A stretch of DNA of 64,000 bases from Prorocentrum cordatum (Eukaryota; Sar; Dinophyceae; Prorocentrales; Prorocentraceae). This document shows, one piece after another, positions 44,153 to 54,895 of this stretch. The DNA is taken from positions 27,501 to 91,500 of the forward strand of contig CAUYUJ010016367.1 of NCBI GenBank assembly GCA_963575745.1, read 5' to 3'. Under the pieces are notes generated by a model, which had not been told where the DNA came from, made no database searches, and saw nothing but the letters and a program-made list of their open reading frames with translations. Position 1 is the first letter of the stretch. Every line of letters begins with the position of its first letter. A program made the position numbers and the translations under genes.

Positions 44153-45047
44153 CAGCCTGTACGGCCATCGCGCCGACGTGGAGCGCATGATAAGGAACGA
44201 GGGGGCTTTCCTGGCCACGGCGGGCTTGGGCCACAAACAGGTTCCACGACAGGACTCTGGCGAACGGCAGGAACACCTGAGTGATCCCCCTAACCCCAAA
44301 GCTAGACAAGCGCATTCCACTACTCGCAAAGTAAATACACGCTAATGGCCTGGATCCACCATGGGGATCCGCGATACATTACGTCGAGGCAGACGTATGT
44401 GTTTCGGGCGTCTGCGAGTAGGCACTTTGCGAAAACCGCAACGCGCTCGGTGAAGGGCAGCTCTTTTGTTGTGAACTCCTGCCGCCAGCCCGGAAGGCGG
44501 GAACGCCCCCCGAGACCCCAAAGGGGCCCTCCCCAGACCGGGGGCCGGGGCCAGGGCTGGGGAAATCCCCCTGTCCACAATGGGACCGCTCCCGCTGGGG
44601 CGCCGCTCTGGGAGCGCCGGGAGGCGGTAATCTGACCCGGGACACCTCCTCTCTCCGACTACCCTTGTCCCCCCCCCCCCCTACCCAGACCTTCCAAAAG
44701 GGCCGAAGAATAGCAGCAGGACCTCGACATCTAAAATCCAGTCGAGGATTTCAAAAGTCCAGCTAGGTCTATAGGTCTGGAGGGCTATTTCTTTGCACTC
44801 TCGAAGGTCAGGGGACTCCCCCCCTCCGGACGGTAAGGGAGGGGAACAAGGGAAGGGGATCGACTCGACCACGAATTTCTTGCCTCTGTTCGGACCTCCG
44901 TTTTCTTGGGACAGGCGACGACGGCGACGAAGGCGACGACAGCCTCTCACACACGCCGAAAGGTCGGTGAATTTCAGCGCCTTGAGAGTAGTGGACCTCA
45001 GGGCTCCCTCCCTTGGGGAACAAACAATGGCATAAACTTGGGGACGT
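44153..45047. other. Unassigned; both strands open and protein-like at 44150-44500
   Basis: Minus strand reads 'EFTTKELPFTERVAVFAK' (44480-44400) and 'VFLPFARVLSWNLFVAQ' (44280-44220). Plus strand reads 'GHRADVERMIRNEGAF' (44165-44215). Neither strand has a recognised family or a clear set of splice sites. It could be an old gene fragment. 44640-45047 shows nothing. Confidence 0.3.
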
Positions 45048-45235
45048 CCAAGAGGGGGGCGTCCAAGAGGGGGGGCGCAAATCATGCCCGGCAGCATGTG
45101 CGCGGCCCAGGGGGAGGGGTCGGGGACGCTTTGAAACAAGAAGAGGCGCGATGAAATCTGGAGAGGTATCGTGACCCCCGCCATGATACCCCCCCTGGTC
45201 ATCACCCCCCTCTTGGCCGCGCCCGACAAACATAC
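45048..45235 (+). mobile_element. Family F element, copy 2
   Basis: GTCCAAGAGGGGGGCG left and CACCCCCCTCTTGGCC right (inverted repeats), interior CAAATCATGCCCGGCAGCAT and GAAACAAGAAGAGGCGCG as in 18123-18292. Confidence 0.7.
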
Positions 45236-45299
45236 AAACTCGCAGGTCCGCGCGGACGCCGCGGATCGGCGCCGGCGGGGGCCCCAGCGCCGATCCCAG

Positions 45300-45910
45300 G
45301 CAGACTCGCCATCGCTCGGACGTCCATCTCCCGTGCGTTGTTCGGTTTCGTGCGTGTTTTTTGTTGGCTCGATGGTCCAGGCTCGTCCTCAGTGGTCCTC
45401 GCCGAGAAGCAAATGCACGCGTCCGAGCGACGCCAGGGGCGGCCCCCCCCGCGCGGGCCTCCGAGCGCTCTGCGCTGCCCTCGTGCCACGGCTGCGGCTG
45501 CCCGAGGCGGCCCCTCCCCCTCTCCGGGCGCGCCGCCCGCCTTGGCGAGGCACATGCCCACGAGGCCCACGCCCGCCCCCAGCTCCTGAGGCACCGCGCA
45601 GCCGACCCCCACGCCTCCTCCCCCGTGGCCACCGCTCGGACGTCCGTTCCCCGTGCATGCGTCGGGTGTCGTGCGTGTTTTTGTCTGCTCCGTGATCCAG
45701 GGGTGCTCCTCCAGGGTCCTCGCCGAGGAACAAATATAGGCACACGTCCGAGCGATGCCAGGTCCCCGTGGGCCTGGCCTGGGCCCCGCTCGTGCTTTTG
45801 TCTGCTCGGTGATCCAGGGTGCTCCTCCAGGGTCCTCGCCGAGAAGAACAAATATATGCACACGTCCGTGCGATGCACAAGGTCCCCGCGGGCCTGGCCT
45901 GGGCCCCGCT
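45300..45910. repeat. Degenerate 90-100-bp repeats
   Basis: GGTCCTCGCCGAGAAGAACAAATAT..CACGTCCG..CGATG and GGTGCTCCTCCAG words recur near 45390, 45715 and 45830. They surround but do not include the exon at 45541-45585. Confidence 0.5.
45541..45585 (-). CDS. Methyltransferase exon 3 (SAM-binding motif I), 45-bp microexon
   Basis: Minus strand, acceptor GCCTCAG, exactly 15 codons 'ELGAGVGLVGMCLAK', then a GC donor (GCGGGC). This is the complete glycine-rich motif I ('ELGAGxGLxG') of class I SAM methyltransferases in the METTL21 form. Phase 0 on both sides; it fits between the 46992-47037 exon (ending 'AGAAAL') and the 40846-40965 exon (starting 'LGARVLLTE'). GC donors are known in dinoflagellate introns. 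Confidence 0.85.
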
Positions 45911-45950
45911 GGCCGACCCGCCCCCCCTTCCTTGTGGGCGGGGGGGCAGC

Positions 45951-46137
45951 GGGCCGTGCGTCCTTCGGGTGCCCCGAAGGGTTGGCGCCATCCCCCGCCG
46001 AGCGGCGGCAAACACCAAACGCAGGTCTTGGGCGCGGTAAGGACGCAAGACCCGGGCCGTGCGTCCTTCGGGTGCCTCGAAGGGTTGGCGCCATCCCCCA
46101 CCGAGCGGCGGCAAACACCAAAAGCAGGTCTTGGGCT
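45951..46137 (+). repeat. 103-bp tandem duplication
   Basis: GGGCCGTGCGTCCTTCGGGT starts at 45951 and 46054; each copy runs to CAGGTCTTGGGC. Confidence 0.75.
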
Positions 46138-46316
46138 TACAGTCAAAAACCCTCTACAAGGACGCGCGGTAAGGACGCAAGACCCTTGGAAGCCGAAGTT
46201 GGGATTTCTGGGGGCGGCGGACGACGAAAACCTCGAGGACGCAAGAGCAAGGAAGAGCAAGGACGCAAGGGTACCCTGAGCAAAGTCGCGCGTCCTTCGT
46301 AGGGTTTTTGACTGTA
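46138..46316 (+). mobile_element. Tc1/mariner-type MITE (family E), copy 1
   Basis: TA at 46138-46139 and 46315-46316 flank a 175-bp element with ends CAGTCAAAAACCCT and AGGGTTTTTGACTG. CAGT-type ends and a TA duplication are typical of Tc1/mariner. Interior ACGCAAGACCCTTGGAAGCC and AGGGTACCCTGAGC. No transposase. Confidence 0.85.
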
Positions 46317-46799
46317 GATCACGCAGCCACCTTGCGCAGTGGGTTGCGCAGCCGCCAGCACGGCACGCCAAGTCGGCAAATTACGGCGCGCACGCGCGCC
46401 TGTGCGCGTGGAGCTGACGCGCCAGTGTCGGCGCAGACGACCCCGTGTTCTTGCGTCGCGCAACTAGGTTGCTGAGATGGTGGGGGTCTGGTTAAACCCC
46501 TGAGGGTCTTCAGCACCCGCCCCCCAACAATGGGAACCAATTATCTGTTTGACTCCCTCATTGATGGACCGGGGTCCCACCAAGAATAGAAAGTAACTAT
46601 TTCTTAGCGGCACCCGCCGCGTAACAACCAACGACGACGACGCTTACGACTGCGATGCCGACTACGGCCACGATACGACTATGGCTACGGATATAGCTAG
46701 GACTACGAGTAGTTTGAGGAAGAGGAGGGACGAGTTGTGATCCCGCCGAGAGAGGCGGGAGGGTGGAGAGCAAACTTGAAGGCCCGTAGGGGATAGGGG

Positions 46800-46965
46800 T
46801 CGTCGGCGGTGGACCCTTTAGTAAACCTCCCCTTAGTGAAAACGGCCTGGGACCGAAACCGACGGACCTGGATCCGCAAAAATGAGGGCCGCGACGCCCT
46901 CTCGCGAACCGAAAACGGCCAATTCACGAATCGGCGTGTCAGGGGCAGGAGGTCTATCCATCTCC
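46800..46965 (+). mobile_element. Family C element, copy 4
   Basis: CGGTGGACCCTTTAGTAAAC left; interior GGACCGAAACCGACGGACCT and GAAAACGGCCAATTC; right GCAGGAGGTCTATCCATCTC. It ends about 25 bp from a methyltransferase exon on the other strand. Confidence 0.6.
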
Positions 46966-46991
46966 GAGGTCGGTTCGACGAGACTGCGCTC

Positions 46992-47037
46992 CAGCGCCGC
47001 CGCGCCGGCGAGCTCGGCGGGCCGCAGCTGCAGGAAC
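46992..47037 (-). CDS. Methyltransferase exon 2, 46-bp microexon
   Basis: Minus strand, preceded by a C-rich run and GAG (acceptor), ending before GAGCGC (a GA donor). One base plus 15 codons: 'FLQLRPAELAGAAAL'. Its first G completes the codon left by the 54071-54153 exon, and its end meets the phase-0 start of the 45541-45585 exon. The join reads 'PAELAGAAAL-ELGAGVG', equivalent to the 'L.GK.VLELGAG' step of the family. The GA donor is inferred from the join. Confidence 0.75.
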
Positions 47038-47631
47038 CTCGGGGGGGGGGGGGGGCGCGGCCCTGCGGAAGCGCGGGGGGCCCCCCGGCCGCGGCGGGCG
47101 GGAGCGCCCGCCGCGCGGGCGGCCGCGGCGGCCCGAGAGGCCCCCAGGGCAGACAGACGGGAGCCGTACGCCCGAGGCGCGTCGGCGGGCGCTACATCAA
47201 GGAGGACATGGCGACGAGGGGAGGACGCTCGAAGAGAGGGGGGGGGACGCACGACGAGCGAGGGCGCGAGGCGAGGCGGAGCAAGAGAGAGGGACGAACG
47301 ACAAGGGAGAACGACCGAGGGCGCGCGAGGGGGAAGGAACGTGCGTACGAACGCGCGCACATTCCTTCCCCAGGAGCCCCCAGGAGCCCCCAGGAGGCCC
47401 CCAAGACTAGAGGCCCCCTAGATGGGGTCCGAGGGGGGTCGGAGGACCGCGCCGCATCGCCGATGCATCGGCGATGCATCGGTGCCGTCGGCATGTATAA
47501 CATCGGGGTCCACGTCGAGCTGGATCGACAGCCCAGGAGGCCCTCAAGATACCAACAAGGGACAGACAACAAATGCGAAGCAACGGTGGGTCGGTAAGCA
47601 GGCGAGGAGGAGGAGGAGGAGGAGAAGGAGG
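47038..47631. other. Intron sequence, no gene seen
   Basis: Poly-G/C run at 47041-47056, GC-rich purine stretch, and a brief GATGCATCGGC repeat at 47455-47495. Confidence 0.45.
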
Positions 47632-48215
47632 ACCAGTGTAAACCCAAGACCCATCAACGATGATGGAATAGACCCTCCCTGCAAGCTCCCTCTTCACAGG
47701 CCCCATGCAAGGATGCATGCCCATTCGAAGACCCTGAAGCGTGCCAACACACCATTAGCATGACTTCAATGCCACGAGTCAACCTGACTGTTGCGTCTTG
47801 AAGATCAGGAATCCTGCCAAGACACTATCACTGGGACTTCAGCACCGGGAAACAACGTAACTGCTGCGCCCTGATCATCCTAACTCGTTTCAGAATGAGA
47901 ATTGACCATGATATGACATACAACTCTTGCGAACTTGTAAGATGAATGTGCGGGGCGCTAAAGCGAGAGCCACACGTTGACAAAAAACAACGCCCTCAGA
48001 CCGTAAATATCTGGCACATGTTCAAGACAGCGATGCGCGGCACTAAAGCGAGAACCACATTATGAAAACGAACCGCTTTCAATATGTGAAGCTCTTGCAA
48101 ACGATTGAATCGGATATGCGCGAACTCATAAATCGCGAAGCCGTCTCGGGCGAAACGCCCAACACGCCCTTCCAACTGGCCTTGGGGAGCGACAGGGAGG
48201 AGATACTCACAAGGA
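47632..48215 (-). repeat. Family J element, inverted copy
   Basis: Reverse complement of the 24.3, 28.9 and 55.5-kb copies: ACCAGTGTAAACCCAAGACC at its left and GAGCGACAGGGAGGAG at its right, with GCGCTAAAGCGAGAGCCACA words between. A short GGA run abuts it on the left. Confidence 0.65.
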
Positions 48216-48369
48216 AAAGGAATGGAGTGGGAGAACAAGAGGGCAAGAGGCCCTTGCCGAATACGGTGAGCCGAAGACGCAAGCAAGAGGATGATCGCGC
48301 AGCGAGCATTACAATCGAAACGTCTGGCAACACATCAGATGTCTGCGCACACCCATAAGATCGTCCGGG

Positions 48370-48870
48370 CAAGGCCTACCCTAGACCAACCCTAGGGCAT
48401 ACCCCAAGGCCTACACCAGGCCTACCCTTAGGCCCTAGGCCTACCCTAGGGCCTGCTCCTAGGCCTGCCCTCGGGCCTATGTCTAGGCCTACCCTAGGCC
48501 TACCCTAGGGCCTACCCCTAGGCCTACCCTAGACCTACCCTGGGGCCTACCCCTTGGCATACCCTACCTGGAGCCTACCTCTAGGGCTACCCTAGGTCTG
48601 CCCCTAGGGCCCATACCCTCGGACAGCCCCAGGGCTTACCCCCAGGCCGACTCCTGGGCCTACCCCAAGGGATTACCCCAGCTCTGCCCCCAGGCCTACC
48701 CTACGTCTGCCATAGGGCATCAGATTCCTGGAGGCTTCCAAAGATTTCCTTAGGATTCCTTGAGAATCCCTCAGGACTCCTCAGGGATTCCTGAGGATTC
48801 CTGAAGAATTCCTCCGAATTCTCAAGGAATTCCTTAGGATTCCTTGAGAATTCCTTAGAATTCCTACCCC
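48370..48870. repeat. CCTACCCTAGGC and GAATTCCT repeats
   Basis: 48370-48715: degenerate 12-bp CCTA(C/G)CCTAGGC repeats. 48720-48870: TTCCTNAGGATTCC/GAATTCC repeats. Both largely palindromic. Confidence 0.85.
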
Positions 48871-49019
48871 TAGGCCTACACCGGGGCCTCTCCACTGGGC
48901 TACCCTCGGCCTTGCCCCTGGTCTACCTCCAGGGCTGCCCTGGGCCTTGCCCTTGGCCCGAGGGCTACCCTAAGGGGCCTGCCCCTGGCCCGACCCCGGG
49001 CCTTTCTCCTATGCCTAGG

Positions 49020-49440
49020 CCTAGCCTATGCCCCGACACCGCCCCTCCGACCCGACGCGCTCGTCGGGGTCCTTCCGATCCCGCGTCGCCGTCCTCCGTT
49101 TCGCACCGATCCCGACCCGACCCGCCCGACCTTTCCCACCCGCCGAGGTCCGCCTGGGCCGTGGGCCGACCCGACCCGCCCCGCCCGACCCGACCCGTCC
49201 GTCAAGGCCCGCCCGATCCGAGCCGCCCCGCCCGACCCGACCCGCCCGTCAGAGCCCGCCCAGCTCGACCCGACCCGCCCGACCCGACGGCCCGCCCGAT
49301 CCGACCCGACCCGAGCCGATCCGACCCGCCCGGCCCGACCCGCCCGTCAGGGCCCGCCCGACCCGACCCGACCCGACCCGCCCGATCCGACCCGCCCGTC
49401 ATGGCCCGCCCGACCCGACTCGACCCGCCCGCCTCGGGTC
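49020..49440. repeat. CCGACCCG repeats
   Basis: Degenerate CCCGACCCGACCCGCC repeats with GTCAGGGCCCGCC interruptions. Confidence 0.85.
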
Positions 49441-49452
49441 ATGCACAGTCCA

Positions 49453-49573
49453 CCCGTATAATAAGGACGCACGGTAAGGATGAAGGGCCGTTGGAAGGCC
49501 ACGTCGACACTTCGAGAGCGGGGCGCGTCGGCGATAGTGGCCAAGGCTGGGCCCTATGCGGGTTGACTGTAGC
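49453..49573 (+). mobile_element. Family E, degraded copy
   Basis: TAATAAGGACGCACGGTAAGG at the left and GGGTTGACTGTAG at the right match the family E ends; the middle is diverged. Confidence 0.5.
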
Positions 49574-49989
49574 TCGGGTCGCCGGCGGCGGGTATCGGGG
49601 CGACTCGGGCATCCCGGGAACGCTCTCGTGCGAGGCGCAGATGCCAGAGCGCACCCCGAGGCTGCTGGAACGCACCCTGAGGCGAAGGATCACTCTTACG
49701 TGAATGCGTGGCCCCAGGGGTCCGCGCTGCCTCCCGGGGAACACGTCTGTCGTCCCGGATACATTTCTGATGGCCCTGGGGCCCGGTAACAGGCCTGGGA
49801 GGCCGAAAATGGAGGAGATACATCGGGATTGAAAATTATACCGTCAGAGGTCTGGGCTCTCAGGACTTCACTCGAGCCTCCGACCGCCGTTCGGGAGGAT
49901 CCTGTCCTGGCACCACCTGAGCACTCCTGGGGAGGCGCAGCTGGTGGGACGCATCCCGAGGCTGGGAAGCAGCCGATAACCAATAATTA
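49574..49989. other. No gene seen
   Basis: Contains diverged GGGAGGCGCAGCTGGTGGG..CGCATCCCGAGGCT words related to 31.5, 32.5 and 41.1 kb. Confidence 0.4.
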
Positions 49990-51978
49990 CCCCAGTGCGA
50001 CCCTACCTAGAAATTGGAGCCCCTAGGAAAGCAGCATTAGTTGCTATGCTATGCTATGCTATGTTATGCCATGCCATGCCATGCTATGCTGCGCTATGCT
50101 ATGCTATGATATGATATGATATGCCATGATATGCTCAGCTATGATATTCCATGCTGCGCTGCGCTATGCTAAGCATGCTATGATATGCTATGATTTGCTA
50201 CGCTATGCTAAGCTGCGCTATGCGATGCTACGATATGAGATGATATTATATTATATGATATACTATGCTATGCTATGCTATGATATGCTGCGCTATGACA
50301 TGCTATGATATGAAATGCATGGTTATGGTATGATATGTTATGCTATGCTGCGCTATGCTATGATAGGCTGGGCTATGCTATGATATGCTATGCTGCGCTA
50401 TGCTATGCTACGCTATGCTATGCTGTGCTCTGCTTTGCTAAAGCTCAGCGGAGCTGAGATGAAGGTAAGCTAATCTAAGATAAACCTGAGCTACGATTAA
50501 GCTAAGGTAAGATAAGATGAAAACAAGTATCCCAGTGCGACCCTACCTAGGAGTTGGCGCCCCTAGGAAAGCAGCATTAGTAGTAACAGTGAAGCTAAGC
50601 TAAAGCAACGCTAAAGCTAAGCTAAGCTAAAGCTAAGCTGGAGCTAAGCTAGAGCTAAGCTAAAGCTAAGCTAAAGCTAAGCTAAAGCTAAGCTAAAGCT
50701 AAGCTAAAGCTAAGACACAGCTAAGCTAAAGCTAAGCTACAGCTAAGCTGAAGCTAAGCTGAAGCTAAGCTGAAGCTAAGCTCAAGCTAAGCTAAAGCTG
50801 AGCTAAAGCTGAGCTAAAGATAAGCTCAAGCTACGCTAAAGCTAAGCTAAATATAAGCTGAAGCTAAGCTAACGCTAAGCTAAAGCTATGCTAAAGCTAA
50901 GCTTGAGCTAAGCTAAAGCTACGCTAAAGCTAAGTTAAAGCTAAACTAAAGCTAAGCTAAAGCTAAGCTGAAGCTAAGCTAAAGCTAAAGCTAAGCTAAA
51001 TCTAAGCTAAAGCTAAGCTGAAGCTAAGCTGAAGCTGAGCTACAGCTAAGCTAACGCTAAGCTACAGCTAAGCTAAAGCTAAGCAAAAGCTAAGCTAAAG
51101 CTAAGCTGGAGCTAAGCTGAAGCTAAGCTAAAGCTGAGCTAAAGCTGAGCTAAAGCTGAGCTAAAGCTAAGCTAAAGCTAAGCTAAAGCTAAGCTAAAGC
51201 TAAGCTAAAGCTAAGCTAAAGCTAAGCTAAAGCTAAGCTGAGGCTAAGCTGAGGCTAAGCTGAAGCTAATATGAAGGTAAGCTAAAGCTAAGCTGAAGCT
51301 AAGCTGGAGCTAAGCTGAAGCTAAGCTAAGCTAACGCTAAGCCAAAGCTAAGCTAAAGTTAAACCAAGGCTAAGCTAAAGCTAAACTAAAGCTAAACTAA
51401 AGTTAAACTAAGGCTAAGCTAAAGCTAAGCTAAAGCTAAACTAAAGCTAAGATAAATCTAAGCTAAAGCTAAGCTAAAGCTAAGCTAAAGCTAAGCCAAA
51501 GCTAAGCTAACGCTAAGACAAAGCTAAGCTAAAGCTAAGCTAAAGCTAAGCTAAAACTAAGCTAGAGCTATAGCTATAGCTCAGCTAAAGCTCCCAGGGG
51601 ACTGGGGGAAAAAGCCTCCCAGCTAAAGCTATAGCTAAAGCTATAGCTAAAGCTCACAAAGCTAAAGCTAAAGCTAAAGCTAAAGCTATAGCTAAAGCTC
51701 CCAGGGGACTGGGGGAACCGCGGGGCGGGGACTGGGGGAACCGCCCGGGGCGTGGTGCACTGCCCGGCCCCTTTAAGCTAAGAGAGTAAGAACCCTCTAG
51801 GCAGAGCCTAGGTAGGGAACTAAGCTAAGATGAGATAAACAACGCTAAGCTAAGGGGACGTAACTGGGGGAACCGCGGGGCGGATACCGGGGGAACCGAC
51901 CGGGGCGCTTTCCGCTGCCCGGCCCCTTTAAGCCCAGAGAGTAAGAACCCTTCTAGGCAGAGCCTAGGTAGGGAAAAA
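49990..51978 (+). mobile_element. Repeat-cored element, copy 2
   Basis: Start module CCCAGTGCGACCCTACCTAG..AGGAAAGCAGCATTAGT occurs at 49991 and again at 50527. Between these lie ATGCT-type repeats (50040-50450), then AGCTAA-type repeats (50585-51700). End modules with GGGGACTGGGGGAACCGC..CTGCCCGGCCCCTTTAAG..GTAAGAACCCT..GGCAGAGCCTAGGTAGGG occur at about 51710-51825 and 51860-51978. CCCTACCTAGG and CCTAGGTAGGG form inverted repeats near the ends. It is the inverse of 42271-43793 with a different core. Confidence 0.7.
50585..51700. repeat. AGCTAAGCTAA repeat
   Basis: About 1.1 kb of degenerate AAGCTAAGCTA units, self-complementary in part; core of the surrounding element. Confidence 0.95.
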
Positions 51979-52043
51979 CAGCCGAGAACCTATAAAAACG
52001 TCTGAAGAAAGTCAAACATCGAACCGTCGAGTCACCCTTGGCC

Positions 52044-52208
52044 TTAGGTCGGGCATGTTCTCCTACAGGCGGATTTTCGAAGAACAAATAAAAACGAATC
52101 AAATACAGTTCTCAAAAAAGAGTCGAAAACTGTAGAAACATCGTCCCCTGACTATTTTTGTTGACTATGTGTGAACGATTATCACGTAAAGGGACATGCC
52201 CGATTTAA
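52044..52208 (+). mobile_element. MITE-A copy
   Basis: Ends TTAGGTCGGGCATGTTCTCC..ACAGGCGGATTTTCG and GTAAAGGGACATGCCCGATT, inner CATCGTCCCCTGACTATTTT. Confidence 0.85.
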
Positions 52209-52560
52209 CTTTGGAGTCCCGAGCCGGTGCGGTGACAGGCCGCGCGGTGACCTCGAAATCCCCCAAAACCTCACCGCAGGGTCCGTCACCACACGGTCTT
52301 GGGACCTCGGATGCCCCAGTCGCCCGAGACGTCCTCGGAGAGGGCCTCGAGTCCTAAAACCGTGCGGTGACCCCGAATCCCACTGACTCACCACACGGTG
52401 TGGTCATCACCCCGTTTCGGGGCCCCCGGCCCAAATCCGCTCGGAATCCCTCCCCGGACCCCTCCCCCCTCCAGGGGGCCCCACCGGTCTTCGAGGCGCC
52501 TCTGGCCGTGGCGGCGAGAGAAGCCTCCGGGAGGGCCAGGGAGGACGAAACAAGCCAGGG
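52209..52560. other. No gene seen
   Basis: CACCGCACGGT-like words recur with a period near 90 bp (CGTGCGGTGACC), otherwise unstructured. Confidence 0.4.
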
Positions 52561-52717
52561 TTGAGTCCGGCGTGCCCCTCTACAGGGGAAGGATTCAAAA
52601 ATGGTTTAAAAATATGCGGGGACGATTTTCATACTATTTTCGAGTATGTTCGGCTATGTTCGACTCTTTTCCATTTTTCGTCCAAAATCCGCCTGCAGGG
52701 GGACATGCCCGACCTAA
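52561..52717 (-). mobile_element. MITE-A copy, inverted
   Basis: Left TTGAGTCCGGCGTGCCCCTC..ACAGG, right TTTCGTCCAAAATCCGCCTG..GGGGGACATGCCCGAC: the family layout reversed. Flanking octamers AGCCAGGG / CGCTAGGG match at 6 of 8. Confidence 0.85.
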
Positions 52718-52803
52718 CGCTAGGGAGCCTCGAAACCTCGAAACCTCGAAAAACGCAAGGGAACCTCGAAGCCTCGAGACTGCCGGAGATCAGCTCGTGC
52801 GAG

Positions 52804-52935
52804 AAGCATCGCTTCGCCGATGCCCAGTGGCGTGGCCTGGGCCCTCTGGCCGAGCTACCCCCTGTGGATGGGGACATGGGCTGTTCCCTTCAGGCTTCGA
52901 GGGGCCTATCCCCGACAGGGGTGGTGGCATGGTGA
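52804..52935 (+). mobile_element. Family B element, right end missing
   Basis: AAGCATCGCTTCGCCGATGC left, then GTGGCGTGGCCTGGGCC, GATGGGGACATGGGC and CTTCGAGGGGCCTATCCCCG. The right inverted repeat is absent; family D begins at once. Confidence 0.65.
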
Positions 52936-52944
52936 GCATTTTTC

Positions 52945-53175
52945 TATTCGGCGTTTCGACATTGGGCGGAAGGGGGTGGGGGAGGGGGGGGGTCTGGCTC
53001 CAGACCTCTGCTCAGCGCGACTGTTTGCAGAGAGAGCGCTGCCTCTGGGGGACTCCACCCGCTCGAAACAGCCGCCAAAAAACAGCCAAGATCTGCTCCA
53101 TGGGGGGGGGAGGAGGGGGGGGGTTGGGAGGCCCGCGCCGATCGGCAAAACATTCAATGAAACAACGATCACATG
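52945..53175 (+). repeat. Dispersed repeat family D, copy 3
   Basis: GGCGTTTCGACATTGGGCGG, GGTCTGGCTCCAGACCTCTG, CCACCCGCTCGAAACAG, CTCCATGGGG and GCGCCGATCGGCA in family order. Confidence 0.65.
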
Positions 53176-53458
53176 GTGGGGCTGAGAAACCATGGCCCCG
53201 AGGGGATGGGGATCGGATCCCAGACATGCGACGCTCTCGTGTTTGCAACGCGCGGCCCCCAGAAGTCCCGACCCTTTCCCCGGGACCGGCTTATTATCCT
53301 GAGTCAACGTTTGACGGTCCTGGCGCCCGGCGAGGTCCCGCGGAGGCCGAAAACGGCGAAGAACTTCGGCGAAGAACCTCCCGCACGGATGGATCTATTT
53401 TACAACGAGAGCAGGTCTGGATCAAGCAACGCTGAGCAACCCCCGCTGGGTTAAACGA

Positions 53459-53635
53459 CACAGTCAAAAACCCTAATAAGGACGCGCGGTAAGGACGCAA
53501 GACCCTTGGAAGCCGAAGTTGGGATGTTTGGGGCGGCGGACGACGAAAACCCCAAGGACACAAGAGCAAGAAAGAGCAAGGACGCAAGGGTACCCTGAGC
53601 AAAGTCGCGCGTCCTTATTAGGGTTTTTGACTGTA
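53459..53635 (+). mobile_element. Tc1/mariner-type MITE (family E), copy 2
   Basis: 173-bp element 53461-53633 whose first 28 bases (CAGTCAAAAACCCTAATAAG plus eight more) are perfectly inverted at its right end. Right flank TA; left flank CA, a one-base change from TA. Confidence 0.88.
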
Positions 53636-53904
53636 CTGATGCAGGAGCCCACGTGCGTGCTCGGGGAAGGGGAGGGGAAATCAGCCCCCCCGATCCCATC
53701 GCGGCGGGGGGCCGCAGGAGATCTCAGGAGATCCTCGAAGGATCGTCGGAAATCTCTGCAGACGTGGGCAACATTGCATGGCGTGACGCCGGGGGCGCCC
53801 CCCCGACTGGAAAGGAGCCTGGCTGGAGGGGGGCGTGCGCAGGATACCATCAGTAGCTCCAGAGCGGATGGGCCGATGTTCCACCACCGCTGTCATAGGC
53901 AGGA

Positions 53905-54015
53905 GAAGGGGGAGGAGGAGGAGGAGGAGGAGGAGGAGGAGGAGGAGGAGGAGGAGGAGGGAGGAGGAGGAGGAGGAGGAGGTAGGAGGAGGAGGAGGAG
54001 GAGGAGGAGGAGGGC
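53905..54015. repeat. (GGA)n tract
   Basis: GGA repeat with one GTA interruption, next to the methyltransferase exon. Confidence 0.9.
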
Positions 54016-54070
54016 CGTGCCGGCCGATACAGGTTCAAGTCCCCTCGTCGGAGGTCTGGGCGTGTCTTAC

Positions 54071-54153
54071 GCACACGCGTGACGGCCGAGGAGCCGCGCC
54101 AGCAACAGCGCCGAGTCCCACACCGTGGCGCCGTTGCCCCCGGCCCATCCGCC
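54071..54153 (-). CDS. Methyltransferase exon 1 block (first one found)
   Basis: 83 bp, minus strand, acceptor CCCTCAG and donor GTAAGA. It reads 'GGWAGGNGATVWDSALLL' then 'ARLLGRHAC' and leaves two bases of a split codon. 'VWDSALLLARLL' is the signature helix in front of motif I in METTL21/Methyltransf_16 proteins ('VWDAALVLAKYL' type). Because it has an acceptor, at least one 5' exon must lie further right, possibly outside the window. Flanked by GGA and CTC tracts in the introns on both sides. Confidence 0.85.
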
Positions 54154-54179
54154 CTGAGGGTCCTCACCGGGGGATCCTC

Positions 54180-54540
54180 CTTCTCCTCCTCATCATCCTC
54201 CTCCACCTCCTCCTCCTCCTGCGCCTCCTCCTCCCTTCGCCTCCGCCATCCTCCACCTCCGCCTCCTCCCCCTCCTCCTCCTCCTCCTCCTCCTCCTCCT
54301 CCTCCTCCTCCTCCTCCTCCTCCTCCTCCTCCTCCTATCTCCTCTCATCCCTCCCTCCTTCTACTCCTCCTTCCTGCTCCTCATTCCTCCTCGTCCTCCT
54401 CCTCCTCCTCCGCCTCCTCCTCCTCCGCCTCCTCCTCCCTCCCTCCTCCTCCTCCTCCTCCTCCTCCTCCTCCTCCTCCTCCTCCTCCTCCTCCTCCTCC
54501 TCCTCCTCCTCCTCCTCATGCTCCCTCTCCATCCCCCTCC
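54180..54540. repeat. (CTC)n tract
   Basis: CTC repeat with interruptions, just upstream (in gene sense) of the methyltransferase exon at 54071-54153. Confidence 0.9.
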
Positions 54541-54895
54541 CCTTCCCCTCGCCCTTCCTCTACAATTACTGAATCTGAAAATACTCTCCCTCTTCCCCTG
54601 ATGGCGTCCGGGTGATGGCCGCGCACCCACCGCGTACTGTTTTTGTACCACAGGATTCCCGGGAAATCCCGGGAAACGACTCTCGCTGAGGCGCCAGCGT
54701 CATTTTTTCCCAAAATGCTGCTCTCGTTGAGGCGGCGGCCTCATTTCTGCTCCCGAATCGTTCCGAATCGTGCTCCCGCTGCAGCGTGGGCCTCATTTTC
54801 GGATCGGTGTTTGGCCTCCGTCGTTCAGGATGGCGTTCTCGCCCCAGCGCGGGCCTTTTTCTCGCGCGCCCATCCGCCCGCCACCACCGCGCCGC
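54541..54895. other. No gene; CGTTGAGGC-type repeat words
   Basis: Words such as TGCTCTCGTTGAGGCG and GTGCTCCCGCTGCAGCG recur, related to family J and to the 19.9-20.2-kb repeat. Confidence 0.4.

Noticed and set aside
44153-44500. Protein-like readings on both strands as a gene
   Set aside because: Neither strand has a start, matching splice sites or a recognised family, and the two strands conflict. Listed only as unassigned.
44808-46371. Long minus-strand frames of about 390-440 codons
   Set aside because: They cross tandem repeats and a family F element; only the 45-bp block at 45541-45585 has support as coding.
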